Positions 1 through 10,091 of a stretch of DNA of 64,000 nucleotides are shown piece by piece. How positions within the stretch are numbered: the first letter of the stretch is position 1; every line of letters starts with the position of its first letter. This DNA comes from a cyanobacterium endosymbiont of Rhopalodia gibberula (GTDB taxonomy: Bacteria; Cyanobacteriota; Cyanobacteriia; Cyanobacteriales; Microcystaceae). A program made the position numbers and the translations under genes. Under the pieces are notes generated by a model. That model saw only the letters and a program-made list of their open reading frames with translations, was not told the DNA's origin and searched no databases. The stretch spans positions 2,517,740-2,581,739 of the forward strand of contig NZ_AP018341.1 of the NCBI RefSeq assembly GCF_003574135.1, given 5' to 3'.

Positions 1-3000
1 CAAACACCCCTTGTAATTTCTGTAATTCTGGTAAAGGTGATACTTTTTTACGAGTTTGTCTTTGTTGACTTAACCAGTCATTAATGACTAAGAAATGGAG
101 CAGACGATCGCTAATGCTTGCCTTGTCATTTCCTACTTCTGCTAGAGGGGGTTGAGGAGTAGAGGTAACCAGGGAGGGTTTTGTTATTCCTAACTTATCC
201 AAGACCGTTTCTTGTCCAGCATTTCCTATTGCCTTCATTTCATACAAGTCTTTAGCTTGAGCATATTGAGGAGGAGTTAATCCTCGTCTGATGTCTTTTA
301 GTTCAAAAATTTGTAGGGTTTCAAAAATAGTTTGAATGTTTCCTTGATCGACAGTAACATTAGCGTTTAAATGGGGTCCTTGTGAAGTTGGAGTAAAATT
401 CCCCTCGAAACTATATAAACTATTATTGAGCTTTAATTGACCGTTCCTGAGAGTAAGATTTCTCTTAACGTATTGAATATCCCCCGTAATTTTTTGTCCT
501 TTGACCGTTCCCAGTTGAGGGTTAGTGATCGCTAATTCTTTTCCAGTAATCGCTCCTATATTTAAATCTAAGGTAAATTGTCCTGATAACTTTCCTGAGA
601 GAGGTTGGGTAAGTAGATGAGTATAGAAACGAGAAACAGAGGAATTGGGAAAGGAATTTGTTGCACCTCCTGCTTTCAACATATAGTTTTGCAGTAAACT
701 AATGGGAACTTGCCGAACTTCTAGATTTACCTTTCTCCCTTCGCGTGTTCCTTTTACCTGCATTTGTGTCTGCTTCAGGGAAATAGCCAGGGGTTGAGAT
801 TGATTATCGAACTTTAAGTGAAGGTGATCTTTTTGTCCATATAATGCTAATTCAAGCCCTTGTTTGGGATTAACATTTAATTTTCCCTCTAAAAGAGGTT
901 CAAATCTTGAATTATCAATATTAAAGTTAATTAAAGATAATTTACCATCAATGTTTGGAGTTTTAGGCGTTCCCGTGACCACCCCGGTATAATCGACTTT
1001 TCCAGTGTAATTTATCCTATTACTCTTGAGGATAGAATTTACGCTTGATGAAATCGGAAGTAAACTTTTTAAATCAAGTCTTTTAGCTGAAATATATAGA
1101 GAAAATTCTTTAATTGTCTTTAGTTTGTTTTGAGTTTTTCCTAATGCTAGCCAATTAATCTTACTCCATCCTTTAATAAAAATTCCTGATGCGGTAGCTT
1201 TATCAATAGTTAAAGTATCGTCTTTCCAACTTAAGACCGTTTTAAAAGGACGTTTAACTGCCCCCAATCCTTGACTAAAGTTTAACTTGCCTTTAACTTC
1301 AATATTTTGAGGAGTAATACTATCTAATCTTCCAGTAATTTCAACTCTTCCGTCAATTTTATTATTTAAATCTGGACTAAAATGACTTAAGTCAACTCCC
1401 TTTGTTGAAATTATAGAAATAAATTTCATTTTAGAAAACTTTACTTTTTGTACTTCAATATTTCCTCCGGACAAAGAAAGTTCTGCATTTCCTTCACCAA
1501 CTAAATTTTCTAAAGAATTATCTAGAGTTCCTGATAGGGTAAAATTACTGTTTAGTTTACCGGTAAACTCATTGGTTATCTTGGAGAATAGTTGATTGAT
1601 GAAAACATCATTGACTACTAATTGAGTTGACCATTTTCCATTATTTAACTTTAATTTGTTGACATTGATTTTACCTTGGGATAGCTCTAAAGTTGCGTTT
1701 CCTTTCCCCTGAATATTATTTAACCCTAACGCTAAATCCCCAGTCAAGTTGAGAGTTCCATTCAATATCCCGTCTAAATTTGGAACATCTTTCAAAGATA
1801 CGTCTTTTGTTTGGACATCGATAACGACTAAATTGGTATTCCATTTTCCATTATATATTTGTAAATCATTTACTGTTATCTTTCCATTGTTTAGAAAAAC
1901 TTGGGCATTCCCTACCGCCTTTAATGTTTTCAATAATGGCTTGTTAACATTTCCTGATATTTTAAAAGCTCCCTGTAATATGCCATTATTGAACTCTTTA
2001 GGAACAGGTAAAATCAAACTATCTAAATCAATATTCAATGTCTCTATTGTTCCTTGCCAATCTCCTTGATAATAGTTTAAGTGATCAGCATTAACTGTTC
2101 CGTTCCCAATCTTTAAATTACTTTTTCCTCGTACCCGTAAAGTTTCAGGTTTATGAACAACTCCTGAAATAATTAATTCGCTAGATAAGTGTCCAATTTT
2201 TATGGGAAATTCAGTTTTATAAATTTTAGCCAGAGTTTCAATAGAAAGATTAGAACTTTGTATATCGAAAATAAATTCACCAAGTTCAGCAGAATTTCTT
2301 GCAACTATATCGACTTTCCCTTTTCCTGTTATTGATCCACCAAAACTTGGAACTGTTTTAAGTTGTTTAACCAATAAAGTAGATTTATTGACAATCAATT
2401 GAGCATAGAGTTCTTTAAACTCGAACTTATCAATTTTACTCAATTTAGTATTGGATACAGTCAAATGAACTTGGGGATCGTTTAACTTTCCTTTTATTTG
2501 TAATACTCCTTGAAAAACTCCTGAAATGGAAATAGTAGGTTTTTGTTTTTTAAAAGTTGTAAATATTTGATTAATGGAAGTAGGTTGAGTTTTAGCTGTT
2601 AAATTATATCCTGTCTTTAAATCAAGTTCACCTTGGGTCATTCCAGTAATGGAGCCGAAGCGAGTAGCCACCTGGTCAAATTTAATTTGAGTGCCTTGTA
2701 ACCGAAGTTTTCCCTGAGTTTGTAAAGGATAAGAAAGAGAAGTAATAGAAGTATTAACTTGATGTAAATTGACGATTCCTCTTAATTGAGGAAGTTGATT
2801 TGGTTTAATGCTAACTTCTAAGTTAGTGTCAATTCTTCCTTGATTAAAAGTTAGTGGAAGCTCAATTAAATGTTCAATTTTTTTAATATCTAAGCGATGT
2901 ACCCGGACTAATAAATTTGTTTCTTTGGTTGATACTTTTCTACTGCCAACAACTTTTAATACCCCTCCTTTTGCTAAATAACTATTGATTTTAAAGGTAA

Positions 3001-3616
3001 TTATATCAAAGTTATTAATGACGTTGATTTTACCTGACAAGTCTTTAAATTTAGTAGCGACAGAAATTTTACCTCTAGCTAAATAAGGTAATAAAATTAC
3101 ATTAGCATCTTTAATTTGCAAACATTTTAGTTTAATTAAATTATTCTCTGTAACACTATCAAATTTTGTTAGTAACCAATCTCCCCGTTCCCCTTGTTCA
3201 AGATAAATATTTGGTTGAATAGCTGTTACTGTAATTTCTAATTCTCGTTTTAAAATTAATGTGAGAGGATTGTAGGCTACATCCAAAGCAGCCATAGTAA
3301 CCTGAGCAGGATCAGTAGTAGTTTTAGCAATCTGACTTTTGCCAAAACGCACTCGACCTAATGAAAAATACTTAAGGGGTCCTAAATTGACTGGACGATT
3401 TAAAAAATCACTGAGTTCAGTTTCTACCCAAGGAGTTAGGTTTCGCTGCAAGAAAAACCATCCAGAGATTAAACTTGTACCCAGTCCTAGTAAGACAATC
3501 CCCCCCCCCCACATCAAGACGCGGTGATGCCAGGGAAGAGTTTTTACATGAAGTTTGGAGGGATAATTTAACTGAGGCTCCCGTGTTGTGTCTGAATGGG
3601 AGGGGTCTGTCATCAT
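1..3616 (-). CDS. TamB-like translocation/assembly module protein, 3' end missing
   Basis: An open frame of about 1,205 codons runs from an ATG pair at 3616/3613 off the left edge without a stop, so the C-terminus is outside the window. The N-terminus is cytoplasmic and basic, followed by one membrane helix at about residues 34-54. A very long, low-complexity, beta-rich chain follows, with recurring short units rich in L, N, I, G and T. This is the build of cyanobacterial TamB/DUF490 proteins, which span the periplasm and are thought to move lipids or help outer-membrane protein assembly. The translation ends in the window with a charged stretch (DRLLHFLVINDW, then KLQGVF) resembling the region before the conserved TamB C-terminal domain. 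Codons 36-39 (W-G-G-G) contain a run of 11 G on the coding strand, a slippage-prone site. The frame is intact across it in this sequence. The gene lies 91 bp downstream of nnr on the same strand. The family call is good; the exact role is not known from sequence. Confidence 0.8.
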   Translation of the reverse strand, partial: MMTDPSHSDTTREPQLNYPSKLHVKTLPWHHRVLMWGGGIVLLGLGTSLISGWFFLQRNLTPWVETELSDFLNRPVNLGPLKYFSLGRVRFGKSQIAKTTTDPAQVTMAALDVAYNPLTLILKRELEITVTAIQPNIYLEQGERGDWLLTKFDSVTENNLIKLKCLQIKDANVILLPYLARGKISVATKFKDLSGKINVINNFDIITFKINSYLAKGGVLKVVGSRKVSTKETNLLVRVHRLDIKKIEHLIELPLTFNQGRIDTNLEVSIKPNQLPQLRGIVNLHQVNTSITSLSYPLQTQGKLRLQGTQIKFDQVATRFGSITGMTQGELDLKTGYNLTAKTQPTSINQIFTTFKKQKPTISISGVFQGVLQIKGKLNDPQVHLTVSNTKLSKIDKFEFKELYAQLIVNKSTLLVKQLKTVPSFGGSITGKGKVDIVARNSAELGEFIFDIQSSNLSIETLAKIYKTEFPIKIGHLSSELIISGVVHKPETLRVRGKSNLKIGNGTVNADHLNYYQGDWQGTIETLNIDLDSLILPVPKEFNNGILQGAFKISGNVNKPLLKTLKAVGNAQVFLNNGKITVNDLQIYNGKWNTNLVVIDVQTKDVSLKDVPNLDGILNGTLNLTGDLALGLNNIQGKGNATLELSQGKINVNKLKLNNGKWSTQLVVNDVFINQLFSKITNEFTGKLNSNFTLSGTLDNSLENLVGEGNAELSLSGGNIEVQKVKFSKMKFISIISTKGVDLSHFSPDLNNKIDGRVEITGRLDSITPQNIEVKGKLNFSQGLGAVKRPFKTVLSWKDDTLTIDKATASGIFIKGWSKINWLALGKTQNKLKTIKEFSLYISAKRLDLKSLLPISSSVNSILKSNRINYTGKVDYTGVVTGTPKTPNIDGKLSLINFNIDNSRFEPLLEGKLNVNPKQGLELALYGQKDHLHLKFDNQSQPLAISLKQTQMQVKGTREGRKVNLEVRQVPISLLQNYMLKAGGATNSFPNSSVSRFYTHLLTQPLSGKLSGQFTLDLNIGAITGKELAITNPQLGTVKGQKITGDIQYVKRNLTLRNGQLKLNNSLYSFEGNFTPTSQGPHLNANVTVDQGNIQTIFETLQIFELKDIRRGLTPPQYAQAKDLYEMKAIGNAGQETVLDKLGITKPSLVTSTPQPPLAEVGNDKASISDRLLHFLVINDWLSQQRQTRKKVSPLPELQKLQGVF

Positions 3617-3706
3617 GACTTTTTTTCTCACACCACCAGTGGCTAACCGCTTTAACGATTTTTTCAACTACACTATAGAGTCTTCTTTATAGAGTTTTGT
3701 TTCTTC

Positions 3707-5272
3707 TCAATTATTCCAATTCACTTGGTGCAGGTAGTTGGACAGGGTAACAGCATCTACCCCTAACTCAGTACGTTCTTTTGCTGCTAAAACGGCTGCT
3801 TGAGCGTGCCACAAAGCGGCCGTTGCCACCATTGCTCCTCCGTCTATCTCTTTTTCATGGAAACTAGAAGTAGTTTGCCCTAATAACCCTCCAATCAACC
3901 CAGTTAAAATGTCTCCACTACCTCCCCGCGCTAAAGCGGGGGTACTTTCAGGAATTAACCAGACATGACCATGAGGGTCAGCGATCACTGTTTTAGCCCC
4001 TTTGAATAAAACGATTGTACCACTTGCTTTAGCCGCAGCTTGAACAGCCGCTATTCTATCTCCGCCAGGAGACTTAATATCAGGAAACAGCCGTTTAAAT
4101 TCCCCTAGATGAGGGGTTAAAACCGTGAGGCTCTTTTTCTTTAATAAAGTGTCAATAGTTCCTAACTTAGCTAGAATATTTAACCCATCCGCATCCAAAA
4201 CTAGAGGACACGGTGCTGTTAATACTTGTTCGACTACCGATGTTGCCTCCAAGGTTAACCCCGGTCCACAGGCAATGACATCATAGTTGTCAAAAGCTGT
4301 GGCTAGGGGGGGTAATTGAGCGATCGCCCCGGTTTCGGTTTCTGGACACTCAATAATTAACGCATCGGGTAACTGACTGACTAACAAAGGTTTTAGAGAC
4401 TCAGGAATGGCAATCGATAGCATTCCCACACCACTACTACGCGCACCCAACCCTGTTAAAATACCACCCCCTGCATAGCGACGAGAACCACAAATAAGCA
4501 ACAAATGCCCCTGCTTGTATTTATGGGTTAATAAGGGACGGCACAAAGGTAAAAATTGTCGTGCTAGCGTTAAAGTCAACTGTTTTACGGGGGCAGGTTT
4601 GGGTATAATTGCCCAGATATCTTGAGGAGGAATACCAAAATCAATCCGTTCTGCTTTGCCAATATAGTTTAAGGCTTGATCTTGAAAATAAACTGGCTTC
4701 CACAAGCCTAAACAAAAACTATAGGTGGCTTTGATAGCTGTTCCTAAGACTTCTCCTGTATCGGTATGTAAACCAGAGGGAATATCAATACTAATGATGG
4801 GAATATGGCCTTGATTAAGAATATCTATAGCCTTGGCAATATTTTCTGGGAGTAATTGTGTTAAACCAAACCCAAATAAGCCATCAATGATCAACTCACA
4901 TTTTCCTAAACATTTAATGTCTTTATAACAGGTAATCCCTAGATTTTGAGCATAATTTGCATGTTGTAAAGTTAATTTTTTTGACTTAGAAAATGGCTGA
5001 TATAAACAGATATCATAACCTTGTAAATATAACTCTCTAGCTATAACTAGAGCATCTCCACCATTATGTCCAGGTCCAACTAAAACTCCTATTCGTAAGG
5101 TTTGAAACAGGGGATAAAGTTCTTGTATTCGACGAGCTAATAAAATTGCTACTTTTTCCATTAAGGCTGCTACAGGCATTCCATTCTGAAAAATTCGGGC
5201 TTCAATTTCCCTCATTTGTTCTGCCGTAACAACAATATTATCTAGTAGTTTTAGTTGATTTATTATGGACAT
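3707..5272 (-). CDS. nnr: Bifunctional NAD(P)HX epimerase / ADP-dependent NAD(P)HX dehydratase
   Basis: The product is 521 residues, the usual length of the fused bacterial Nnr enzyme. Residues 1 to about 220 are the epimerase (YjeF_N) half, with the glycine-rich GPGHNGGD motif at 66-73. The rest is the ADP/ATP-dependent dehydratase (carbohydrate-kinase-like) half, ending with the ARGGSGDILTG motif typical of the nucleotide site. The enzyme repairs hydrated NADH and NADPH: the N-terminal half interconverts the R and S epimers and the C-terminal half dehydrates the S form back to the cofactor. The start is ATG at 5272. The gene lies just upstream of the TamB-like gene on the same strand and the two could be co-transcribed. 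The frame and motifs are intact, so metabolite repair has been kept while neighbouring regions decayed. Confidence 0.93.
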   Translation of the reverse strand: MSIINQLKLLDNIVVTAEQMREIEARIFQNGMPVAALMEKVAILLARRIQELYPLFQTLRIGVLVGPGHNGGDALVIARELYLQGYDICLYQPFSKSKKLTLQHANYAQNLGITCYKDIKCLGKCELIIDGLFGFGLTQLLPENIAKAIDILNQGHIPIISIDIPSGLHTDTGEVLGTAIKATYSFCLGLWKPVYFQDQALNYIGKAERIDFGIPPQDIWAIIPKPAPVKQLTLTLARQFLPLCRPLLTHKYKQGHLLLICGSRRYAGGGILTGLGARSSGVGMLSIAIPESLKPLLVSQLPDALIIECPETETGAIAQLPPLATAFDNYDVIACGPGLTLEATSVVEQVLTAPCPLVLDADGLNILAKLGTIDTLLKKKSLTVLTPHLGEFKRLFPDIKSPGGDRIAAVQAAAKASGTIVLFKGAKTVIADPHGHVWLIPESTPALARGGSGDILTGLIGGLLGQTTSSFHEKEIDGGAMVATAALWHAQAAVLAAKERTELGVDAVTLSNYLHQVNWNN

Positions 5273-5452
5273 TTAAGTTTTTATGTTGAGATATAATTTC
5301 AAGAAAGTCGTTTATACCAAACTTGCAATCTAATGATCAAAGACATAAAGACAGAGTTTGATATCGAAACGATAAGTTTATAAAAAAACATAACTATTAT
5401 ACAGATAATATCATATTCAGATCTTGTATCTAAATTACACCATGTGTACTAA

Positions 5453-5476
5453 ACTATTCGACTATTCGACTATTCG
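5453..5476. repeat. Three tandem copies of ACTATTCG
   Basis: ACTATTCG occurs three times in direct succession, followed by a partial fourth copy (ACT). It lies in decayed intergenic DNA 180 bp upstream of nnr. This is a simple tandem repeat, likely from replication slippage; no function can be read from it. Confidence 0.85.
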
Positions 5477-5489
5477 ACTGGATTTGTAC

Positions 5490-6995
5490 CTATAACATAA
5501 AATATTCGCCTTAGTTAAACAAATAAGATTCTAAGTTTAAGCTCGATCTCCACTACTGATTATCAAAATTTTGATTAGATAGAAGTATCTTTATTAAGAT
5601 AAAATTACCAAAAGATTCATAAAAATAGTGAATTAAAGAATTGCGAATCTATAAATAATTAAACACTGAATAAATACGTCAGGACATACGTAGTCTACCT
5701 TTTATTTTCTTTACCCAAAGCAAATTATTAATTATTAAAAATAAATATCTTTTGAATTTAAAAATATTTATTAATTAACTCTTTATTTTTAATTAAATCC
5801 AAAGAGTTTTATATTAAACGGCATCATTTTTTAAAAAAAAATAAGAAAATTTAACTTTAAAACTCTTTTTAATAAACGATTATTTTATTTTTCTCTATCT
5901 ATAAGATTTTAATCGATTAATGGTCTCTTTTTTTAACTGATACTTATTGGTTTTTGGATATTTTTTTATTAAATAAAATTTATAATCATAAGATATATTG
6001 TCAAATATTTTGCATAAATAATTACAACTCCAATGTCATGATTAAGTAAAAATACAGATTTGTATGTTAAAAAAACTTTTTTCATTTCATTAGTAAACTT
6101 ACTTTTAAGGTTTACAAATTTAAGTTTTTCTGGCAATAACTAACTCTTTAAATTGACTATTATAAATTTGTATTAAGCAAAGAAGGCTATCTATCTCAAG
6201 ATAAATTGTCGTTAAATAAAATTTAATCAACGTGGAAATAAATTCAAATAAAACTCAAGCTTTCTTAAAAAGAAAAGAATATTTTTTTTAAAGTTTAAGG
6301 CAAAAATCATTGAAAAGGTTTTTAATATAGAAATTAACAATGTATCTAAATACAAAAAAATAGACGTTAAGATAGTTGATATTTGATAAAATCACTGTTA
6401 TTTAACAATAATTAATTATAAAAAAATATAAAAACAAGAAAATAATGGAATATTTATATGTTTTTTAAACAAATTTTTGACAATTTTTAAAAATATTTTT
6501 TCCTTAAACCATGTACAAAATTATTGTGAATAGATTAATACTGTAAACTAAAAACATAGAAACTATATCTCATGTAACTTCTATTAAACAAGTAAATAAC
6601 TATTATTTCGCAACTAAACGAAAAGTATTAAATACTAACATAAAAATAATACAAAAAACTTATAAATAAAAAGCAAAAAAAATAAGATTTATTATTTAAT
6701 AATAAATAGCAATTCAAGATATTTTAAGACAAAACTTAGATCAGATATTAGGAATATTATAATTAGTTTATTTGTACTAAAAACCTATTTATTAGTCTTG
6801 AAAATTTATTAAAAATAATGCATTAAATTTTAAAAAATATTGCCTATTTCTATTAAGTTTTAGTAAAAAATATTGATAATTAATAAAAGTTTATTAAAAG
6901 GAGAGTTTATGAGCTCAGAAACTTTGTTAATTTTTAAATCTAAAGTTTCTTAAATTTGTATTTTGTTAGTTAATTCTACATCACCAAGTTTCGTA
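5490..6995. repeat. Diverged copy A of a dispersed co-linear repeat
   Basis: Three blocks here (about 5490-5605, 6145-6275 and 6910-6995) align by eye with blocks at about 27880-28005, 28060-28195 and 28470-28550, in the same order and orientation. The clearest shared core is TCTATCTCAAGATA followed by TCGTTAAAT; another is AATAAGATTCTA. The copies differ by many substitutions and by spacer length. The likeliest origin is two related loci, perhaps paralogous genes, that were both inactivated. No coding frame could be recovered. Confidence 0.55.
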
Positions 6996-7690
6996 AAGTC
7001 AGTATATATTACAAATAATTTCTTTTCTTGCTCTGAAGCTCACTACTCTTCTGTAGTCATTTATAGAAAATATTTAATATGAAACTATTAAATATTTTCT
7101 CAGCTTTTTTTACTGAGATCTTACAACTACTTAAAAATAATCTAAGGAAGAAAAACAAGATGCAAAATAAATAAAGTTTGACGCTTAATCATCTGAATTA
7201 GATTATAAATTATTTATCTATTTAATTTTATTGTACTGGTATAATATCTTAATTTTGTAATCTTTTATCTTTTTAAAGCTTGTCAATAGTCTAAACTTGT
7301 AAAAAAAATTAAGTTTTAAATATACTAATGATGCAAAAATGCTCTTTAAAATCAATATTGATCTTTTTAAGACAGAAAAAATAAGGAGTATTTATCAAAA
7401 ATGTTACTCTATTTAATACTTCCTAATAGATCAGAAATGTTATGTAAAAATTTAGTTCGGTGTCCACACTAAGTTATTTGTGCTAATTAATTTCCACTTA
7501 AAGTGGTTAGATATAAGCATTAGTAGGTTATAGAATAAATTAGTTTATCATCAGAATTTAACCTGTATCTAACTAACTCTATAAAGAGATTAGAGCTATT
7601 TTTAACCAAGTATCGCTGAATTTTAAAAAACTATACCAGTATCAGTTACTTCCATTATGACAACTTGAAGGACAATTCAAGCAGTACTTC

Positions 7691-8041
7691 TTAATTTTTA
7701 AATAAAAACTTTTTTATAAAAAAATCATCTCCAGAAACCAAAAATTGAATCAAGTAAACATTGACTAAATAAGTAAATAAATGAAATATTTCCAAATCAA
7801 TAATAGCTTCTCTATAAGTAAAATCATAAAAAATGTCTGCAATAACGGCTAAAGTTCCCATCGTGGTAGCTAACAAATAAGAAGCAATTAGGGGATAATT
7901 ATTTCAAGCTAATAATCCACAAAAAAGAATGACTGAACTGGAGATAACTCTTTTAGGGAAAGGTAGGTCAATACTTCGCAAATGAATTACTATCCCTACC
8001 ATTGTTACTAGTACAAAAGCAAAATATTTATCTTCTATAGA
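7691..8041 (-). pseudogene. Relic of a small integral membrane protein
   Basis: One minus-strand frame reads for about 116 codons from just after a stop at 8042-8044 to the TAA at 7691. It has no start codon and one in-frame TGA at 7904-7906. The translation is hydrophobic, with several segments that look like membrane helices: one around FVLVTMVGIVIHL, one before the TGA, and one around YLLATTMGTLAVIADI. The length and the regular hydrophobic pattern make chance unlikely in this AT-rich background. I do not recognise the family. It is called a pseudogene because it lacks a start and carries the internal stop. Confidence 0.45.
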
Positions 8042-8432
8042 TTATCTTCTATAAAGATACAATCTTAATATGTACCTCACAGACAGAATCAAAGTTTCCT
8101 AGTCTTCTAAAAAATTGGCGAATATCCTGACTAAAAAGCATTCTTTTTTGAGAAAATCATTTTTTATGTTATAAGGTTGTGTCTTATCAGAGTTGAGGTA
8201 AAATTTTGAACTCATTCCAAACTTTCTTCGTCGCCTTCAGTGGCTGTCTTCCGCTTAAACCAATAACCAAGTGACCGTAACACAGAAAGTCAAAAACTCC
8301 TGTAAAACTTAGATTTATCTACTGATTTCCTGATACTATCAAAGATAGTATTGACGATCAGACAAGAAAGAATAACGATTAAATCAACTAAAAGAAATCG
8401 CTATCTGCTGTCATTTGGCAAAATAGAGGATT

Positions 8433-9404
8433 ATGGATATTAAAGACGGCTTTGTTGGGACAGTTGGCAATACACCCTTAATTCGGTTAAAGAGTTTTAG
8501 CCAAGAAACTGGATGCGAGATTTTAGGAAAAGCCGAATTTCTTAATCCGGGGGGGTCTGTTAAAGATAGAGCCGCCTTATATATTATTAAGAGCGCAGAA
8601 GAAGAAGGATTGCTCAAACCTGGGGGTACGGTAGTTGAAGGAACAGCCGGTAATACAGGGATTGGGTTAGCTCATATTTGCAATGCGAAAGGATATAAAT
8701 GTTTAATTGTGATTCCTGAAACTCAATCCCAGGAAAAGATTAATCTTCTCAGAACCTTGGGAGCTGAAGTTAAAACTGTCCCTGCAGTTCCTTACCGTGA
8801 TCCCGACAATTATATTAAAGTTTCAGGGAGACTAGCTCAAGAATTGAAGAATGCTATCTGGGCAAATCAGTTCGACAATATAGCAAACCGCCTAGCTCAT
8901 TACGAAACAACAGGTCCTGAAATTTGGGCGCAAACCGATGGAAAAATAGACGCTTGGGTATCTGCTATCGGAACTGGGGGAACCTATGCAGGGTCTACCT
9001 TATTTTTTAAAGAACAGAATCCTAACATTAAATGTGTCGTTGCCGATCCCATGGGCAGCGGACTTTATAGCTATGTAAAGACTGGGGAAATTAAATCTCA
9101 AGGAAATTCCATTACCGAAGGAATTGGTAATAGTCGCATAACTGCTAATATGGAGGGAGTTCCCATCGATGATGCTATCCAAATTAATGATCGTGAAGCT
9201 CTTCGAGTTGTCTATCAATTATTGGACCAAGATGGTTTATTCATGGGGGGATCAGTTGGTATTAATGTAGGTGCTGCAATCGCTGTAGCCAAAGAGATGG
9301 GACCTGGTCACACCATTGTAACAGTGTTGTGTGATGGAGGAGCCAGATATCAATCCCGTTTGTACAATCAAGACTGGTTAAAATCTAAAGGGCTAGTTGA
9401 TTAA
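8433..9404 (+). CDS. cysK: Cysteine synthase A (O-acetylserine sulfhydrylase)
   Basis: The product is 323 residues, the usual length. It makes L-cysteine from O-acetylserine and sulfide using pyridoxal phosphate. The PLP lysine is K44 in the PGGSVKDR motif, and the TAGNTG substrate loop is at 71-76. The C-terminal glycine-rich phosphate-binding segment (GGSVGINVG) is present. The start is the ATG at 8433, preceded closely by GAGG, a plausible ribosome-binding site. It stands alone, with gaps on both sides. The protein is a close match to the cyanobacterial fold-II family. A cystathionine beta-synthase-like role cannot be excluded by motif alone, but length and motifs favour CysK. It supplies cysteine, for example for Fe-S cluster and SAM metabolism (metK is nearby). 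Confidence 0.92.
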   Translation: MDIKDGFVGTVGNTPLIRLKSFSQETGCEILGKAEFLNPGGSVKDRAALYIIKSAEEEGLLKPGGTVVEGTAGNTGIGLAHICNAKGYKCLIVIPETQSQEKINLLRTLGAEVKTVPAVPYRDPDNYIKVSGRLAQELKNAIWANQFDNIANRLAHYETTGPEIWAQTDGKIDAWVSAIGTGGTYAGSTLFFKEQNPNIKCVVADPMGSGLYSYVKTGEIKSQGNSITEGIGNSRITANMEGVPIDDAIQINDREALRVVYQLLDQDGLFMGGSVGINVGAAIAVAKEMGPGHTIVTVLCDGGARYQSRLYNQDWLKSKGLVD

Positions 9405-9788
9405 ATTTAAGTAGTGGACTCTTGGCGGCTGATGAAATCTTACATCAAGAAGGGTTACAAAGACTTAATATTGTTAGCAGTTGTACCAGATAAAAATTTA
9501 TTCAGCAAGAGTTGACCTAGTTGGAACAATTCAAATTTAATAAATGACCCGCGAATAATCGTTGCCAGTTAATTTGACAGAAGAATATTCCCTTTACCTA
9601 ATAGGAAGGTAGCAAATTCTATAATAGAAACCGAAATAATCGTCAGAACTAAAACCTTGGCGGTGGTTATATGTTATAGTTATTACTTCCTCTACTACTA
9701 ATGATTCTAAATATTTAGTTGACGAATCACATCTTCTGAAGCTAATGTTTTTAGTTAAGTTCGTCTGAAATTTTGATTAGTTATTAAT
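9405..9788. other. Intergenic, nothing recognised
   Basis: This is 384 bp between cysK and sipA. I see no gene, RNA or strong hairpin in it. It presumably holds the sipA promoter. Confidence 0.5.
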
Positions 9789-10013
9789 ATGAATTCTTCA
9801 GAAATTACGGTAGGCTGCCAAGTTCTCTTGAGTGTTAGTCCTCCCTATCTAAAAACGGCTGATCCCATGCCTATGTTGCGCCCGGCTGATATTTTAGAAA
9901 TTGGGTCCCAAGGCATTGTTATTGATCGCCGTCCGGGGGATTATTGGGGGGTTCGTTTTAGCAAAGGAGTTTTTTTAGTGGAAAGTCAGTACCTCGAAAA
10001 ACTTGTCCCCTGA
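9789..10013 (+). CDS. sipA: SipA family regulatory protein (DUF3148)
   Basis: This is a 74-residue protein matching the small cyanobacterial SipA/DUF3148 family (about 70-80 residues, an SH3-like beta barrel). Family features seen are the PPYLKTADPMPMLRP segment near residues 19-33, the DRRPGDYWGVRF core and the ESQYLE C-terminus. In Synechococcus, SipA binds the histidine kinase NblS and modulates its output in light and stress responses. Databases also call members NAD(P)H dehydrogenase assembly proteins. Retention here, with photosystem II genes broken, suggests stress or envelope signalling rather than light acclimation; that is inference. It is convergent with metK, with a weak hairpin between them. 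Confidence 0.82.
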   Translation: MNSSEITVGCQVLLSVSPPYLKTADPMPMLRPADILEIGSQGIVIDRRPGDYWGVRFSKGVFLVESQYLEKLVP

Positions 10014-10035
10014 GCTAACTAAGTTGGATTAAAAA

Positions 10036-10063
10036 GAGAAAAGTGTACAATGACTCTTTTCTC
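10036..10063. terminator. Candidate bidirectional terminator between sipA and metK
   Basis: GAGAAAAG and CTTTTCTC form an 8-bp stem with a 12-base loop in the 78-bp gap between the convergent sipA and metK genes. The A- and T-rich flanks fit weak termination in either direction. Confidence 0.4.
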
Positions 10064-10091
10064 CGATCGCCGTTGACGAACTAAACTCAAT

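Larger units (their letters stand above)
5273..8432. other. 3.2-kb AT-rich gap with gene relics
   Basis: No intact gene is supported here. The stretch is strongly AT-rich with frequent stops in all frames. It contains three blocks (about 5490-5605, 6145-6275 and 6910-6995) that resemble blocks in the same order in 27322-29529, three copies of an 8-base unit at 5453-5476, and a membrane-protein relic at 7691-8041. A 25-codon minus-strand stretch between stops at about 8212-8289 (charged, ending EGDEESLE) resembles the C-terminus of a lost gene but is too short to assign. Confidence 0.6.

Noticed and set aside
1749-2069. 106-codon plus-strand ORF
   Set aside because: Antisense to the TamB-like gene, whose frame is continuous; composition unlike a real protein.
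5453-5479. Possible CRISPR-like repeat
   Set aside because: The unit is 8 bases, directly tandem and without spacers.
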